Source: Candidatus Methanofastidiosia archaeon (GTDB taxonomy: Archaea; Methanobacteriota_B; Thermococci; Methanofastidiosales; Methanofastidiosaceae). From it: 6,454 nucleotides of DNA. Below the pieces are notes generated by a model. The model was not told the DNA's origin. It searched no databases and was given only the letters and a program-made list of their open reading frames with translations. The stretch lies in contig PWMA01000096.1 of NCBI GenBank assembly GCA_003558335.1, positions 1-6,454 on the forward strand, given 5' to 3'. This document shows positions 6,350 through 6,454 of the stretch, in pieces; within the stretch, counting starts at the first letter, position 1; every line of letters begins with the position of its first letter. Position numbers and translations under genes: made by a program.

Positions 6350-6454
6350 ATGACAAAAATAACTTTTTTGGGAAGCGACGGCGGAAGATTCATGACCATT
6401 ACTCAAAAACGGGGTACAGGTGGATTTTACATTGAAGATAAAATAAAGGTTCAC
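6350..6454 (+). CDS. Probable MBL-fold metallo-hydrolase, N-terminal fragment (3' truncated by window edge)
   Basis: An ATG at 6350 opens a frame of 35 codons that runs off the window. The peptide begins MTKITFLGSDGGRFMTITQK and goes on RGTGGFYIEDKIKVH. A first strand ending in FLG followed by a glycine-rich turn is the usual opening of metallo-beta-lactamase-fold proteins, and the GGRF-TITQKR-TGGF pattern resembles, from memory, an archaeal group of uncharacterised MBL-fold hydrolases. The metal-binding HxHxDH motif would lie beyond the window, so catalytic competence cannot be judged. The upstream sequence GAGATTGAT gives only a weak ribosome-binding site. The gene is divergent from the DUF167 gene and shares a 54-bp spacer with it. 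It is too short in this window to stand out by length alone; the call rests on the N-terminal pattern. Confidence 0.65.
   Translation, partial: MTKITFLGSDGGRFMTITQKRGTGGFYIEDKIKVH

Noticed and set aside
6296..6454. Upstream extension of the DUF167 frame to a GTG at the window edge
   Set aside because: The extra 53 residues have no DUF167 character, would make the protein far longer than its family, and lie antisense to the divergent MBL-fold start and the promoter spacer.

Overview
The window reads as a chromosomal segment of an AT-rich euryarchaeon. Three things point to Archaea: a DNA topoisomerase VI subunit pair (top6B-top6A), ribosome-binding sites of the GAGGTGA type together with TATA-box promoters, and a long secreted-type protein built of DUF11 repeats with many N-glycosylation sequons. 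The form of Top6A (an insert after the catalytic tyrosine rich in acidic residues, and DGDPYGWYIYS in the Toprim domain) recalls methanogen and Thermococcus-type enzymes. A lineage such as Methanofastidiosa would fit, but the genus is a guess.

Layout. Positions 1-3209 (+) hold the 3' part of a giant surface protein. At least seven divergent DUF11/Ig-like modules of 125-140 residues are followed by a 128-residue, cysteine-bearing helical C-terminal domain, with no membrane anchor in sight. It converges on top6A (3229-4317, -) across only 19 bp. That gap, together with both stop codons, forms an A/T inverted repeat that looks like a shared bidirectional terminator. top6A overlaps the end of top6B (4307-5932, -) by 11 bp, with its ribosome-binding site inside top6B, so the two subunits are probably translationally coupled. 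A TATA box and ribosome-binding site precede top6B. Upstream lies a small DUF167/YggU-family gene (5996-6295, -), which may be co-transcribed with top6B-top6A. Divergent from it, starting at 6350 (+), are the first 35 codons of what looks like an MBL-fold hydrolase. The 54-bp divergent spacer holds symmetric AT boxes and a perfect 7-bp inverted repeat that could be an operator.

Functionally, top6B and top6A form one A2B2 type IIB topoisomerase that relaxes and decatenates DNA by ATP-driven double-strand passage. DUF167 and the MBL-fold protein have no established role with it. The surface protein is unrelated to the topoisomerase and is the least explained gene here. I see no mobile element, CRISPR array, tRNA or rRNA, and no clear sign of a new defence or mobile system. 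The points most worth a second look are the Cys-bearing C-terminal domain, the compact symmetric terminator and the divergent regulatory spacer.
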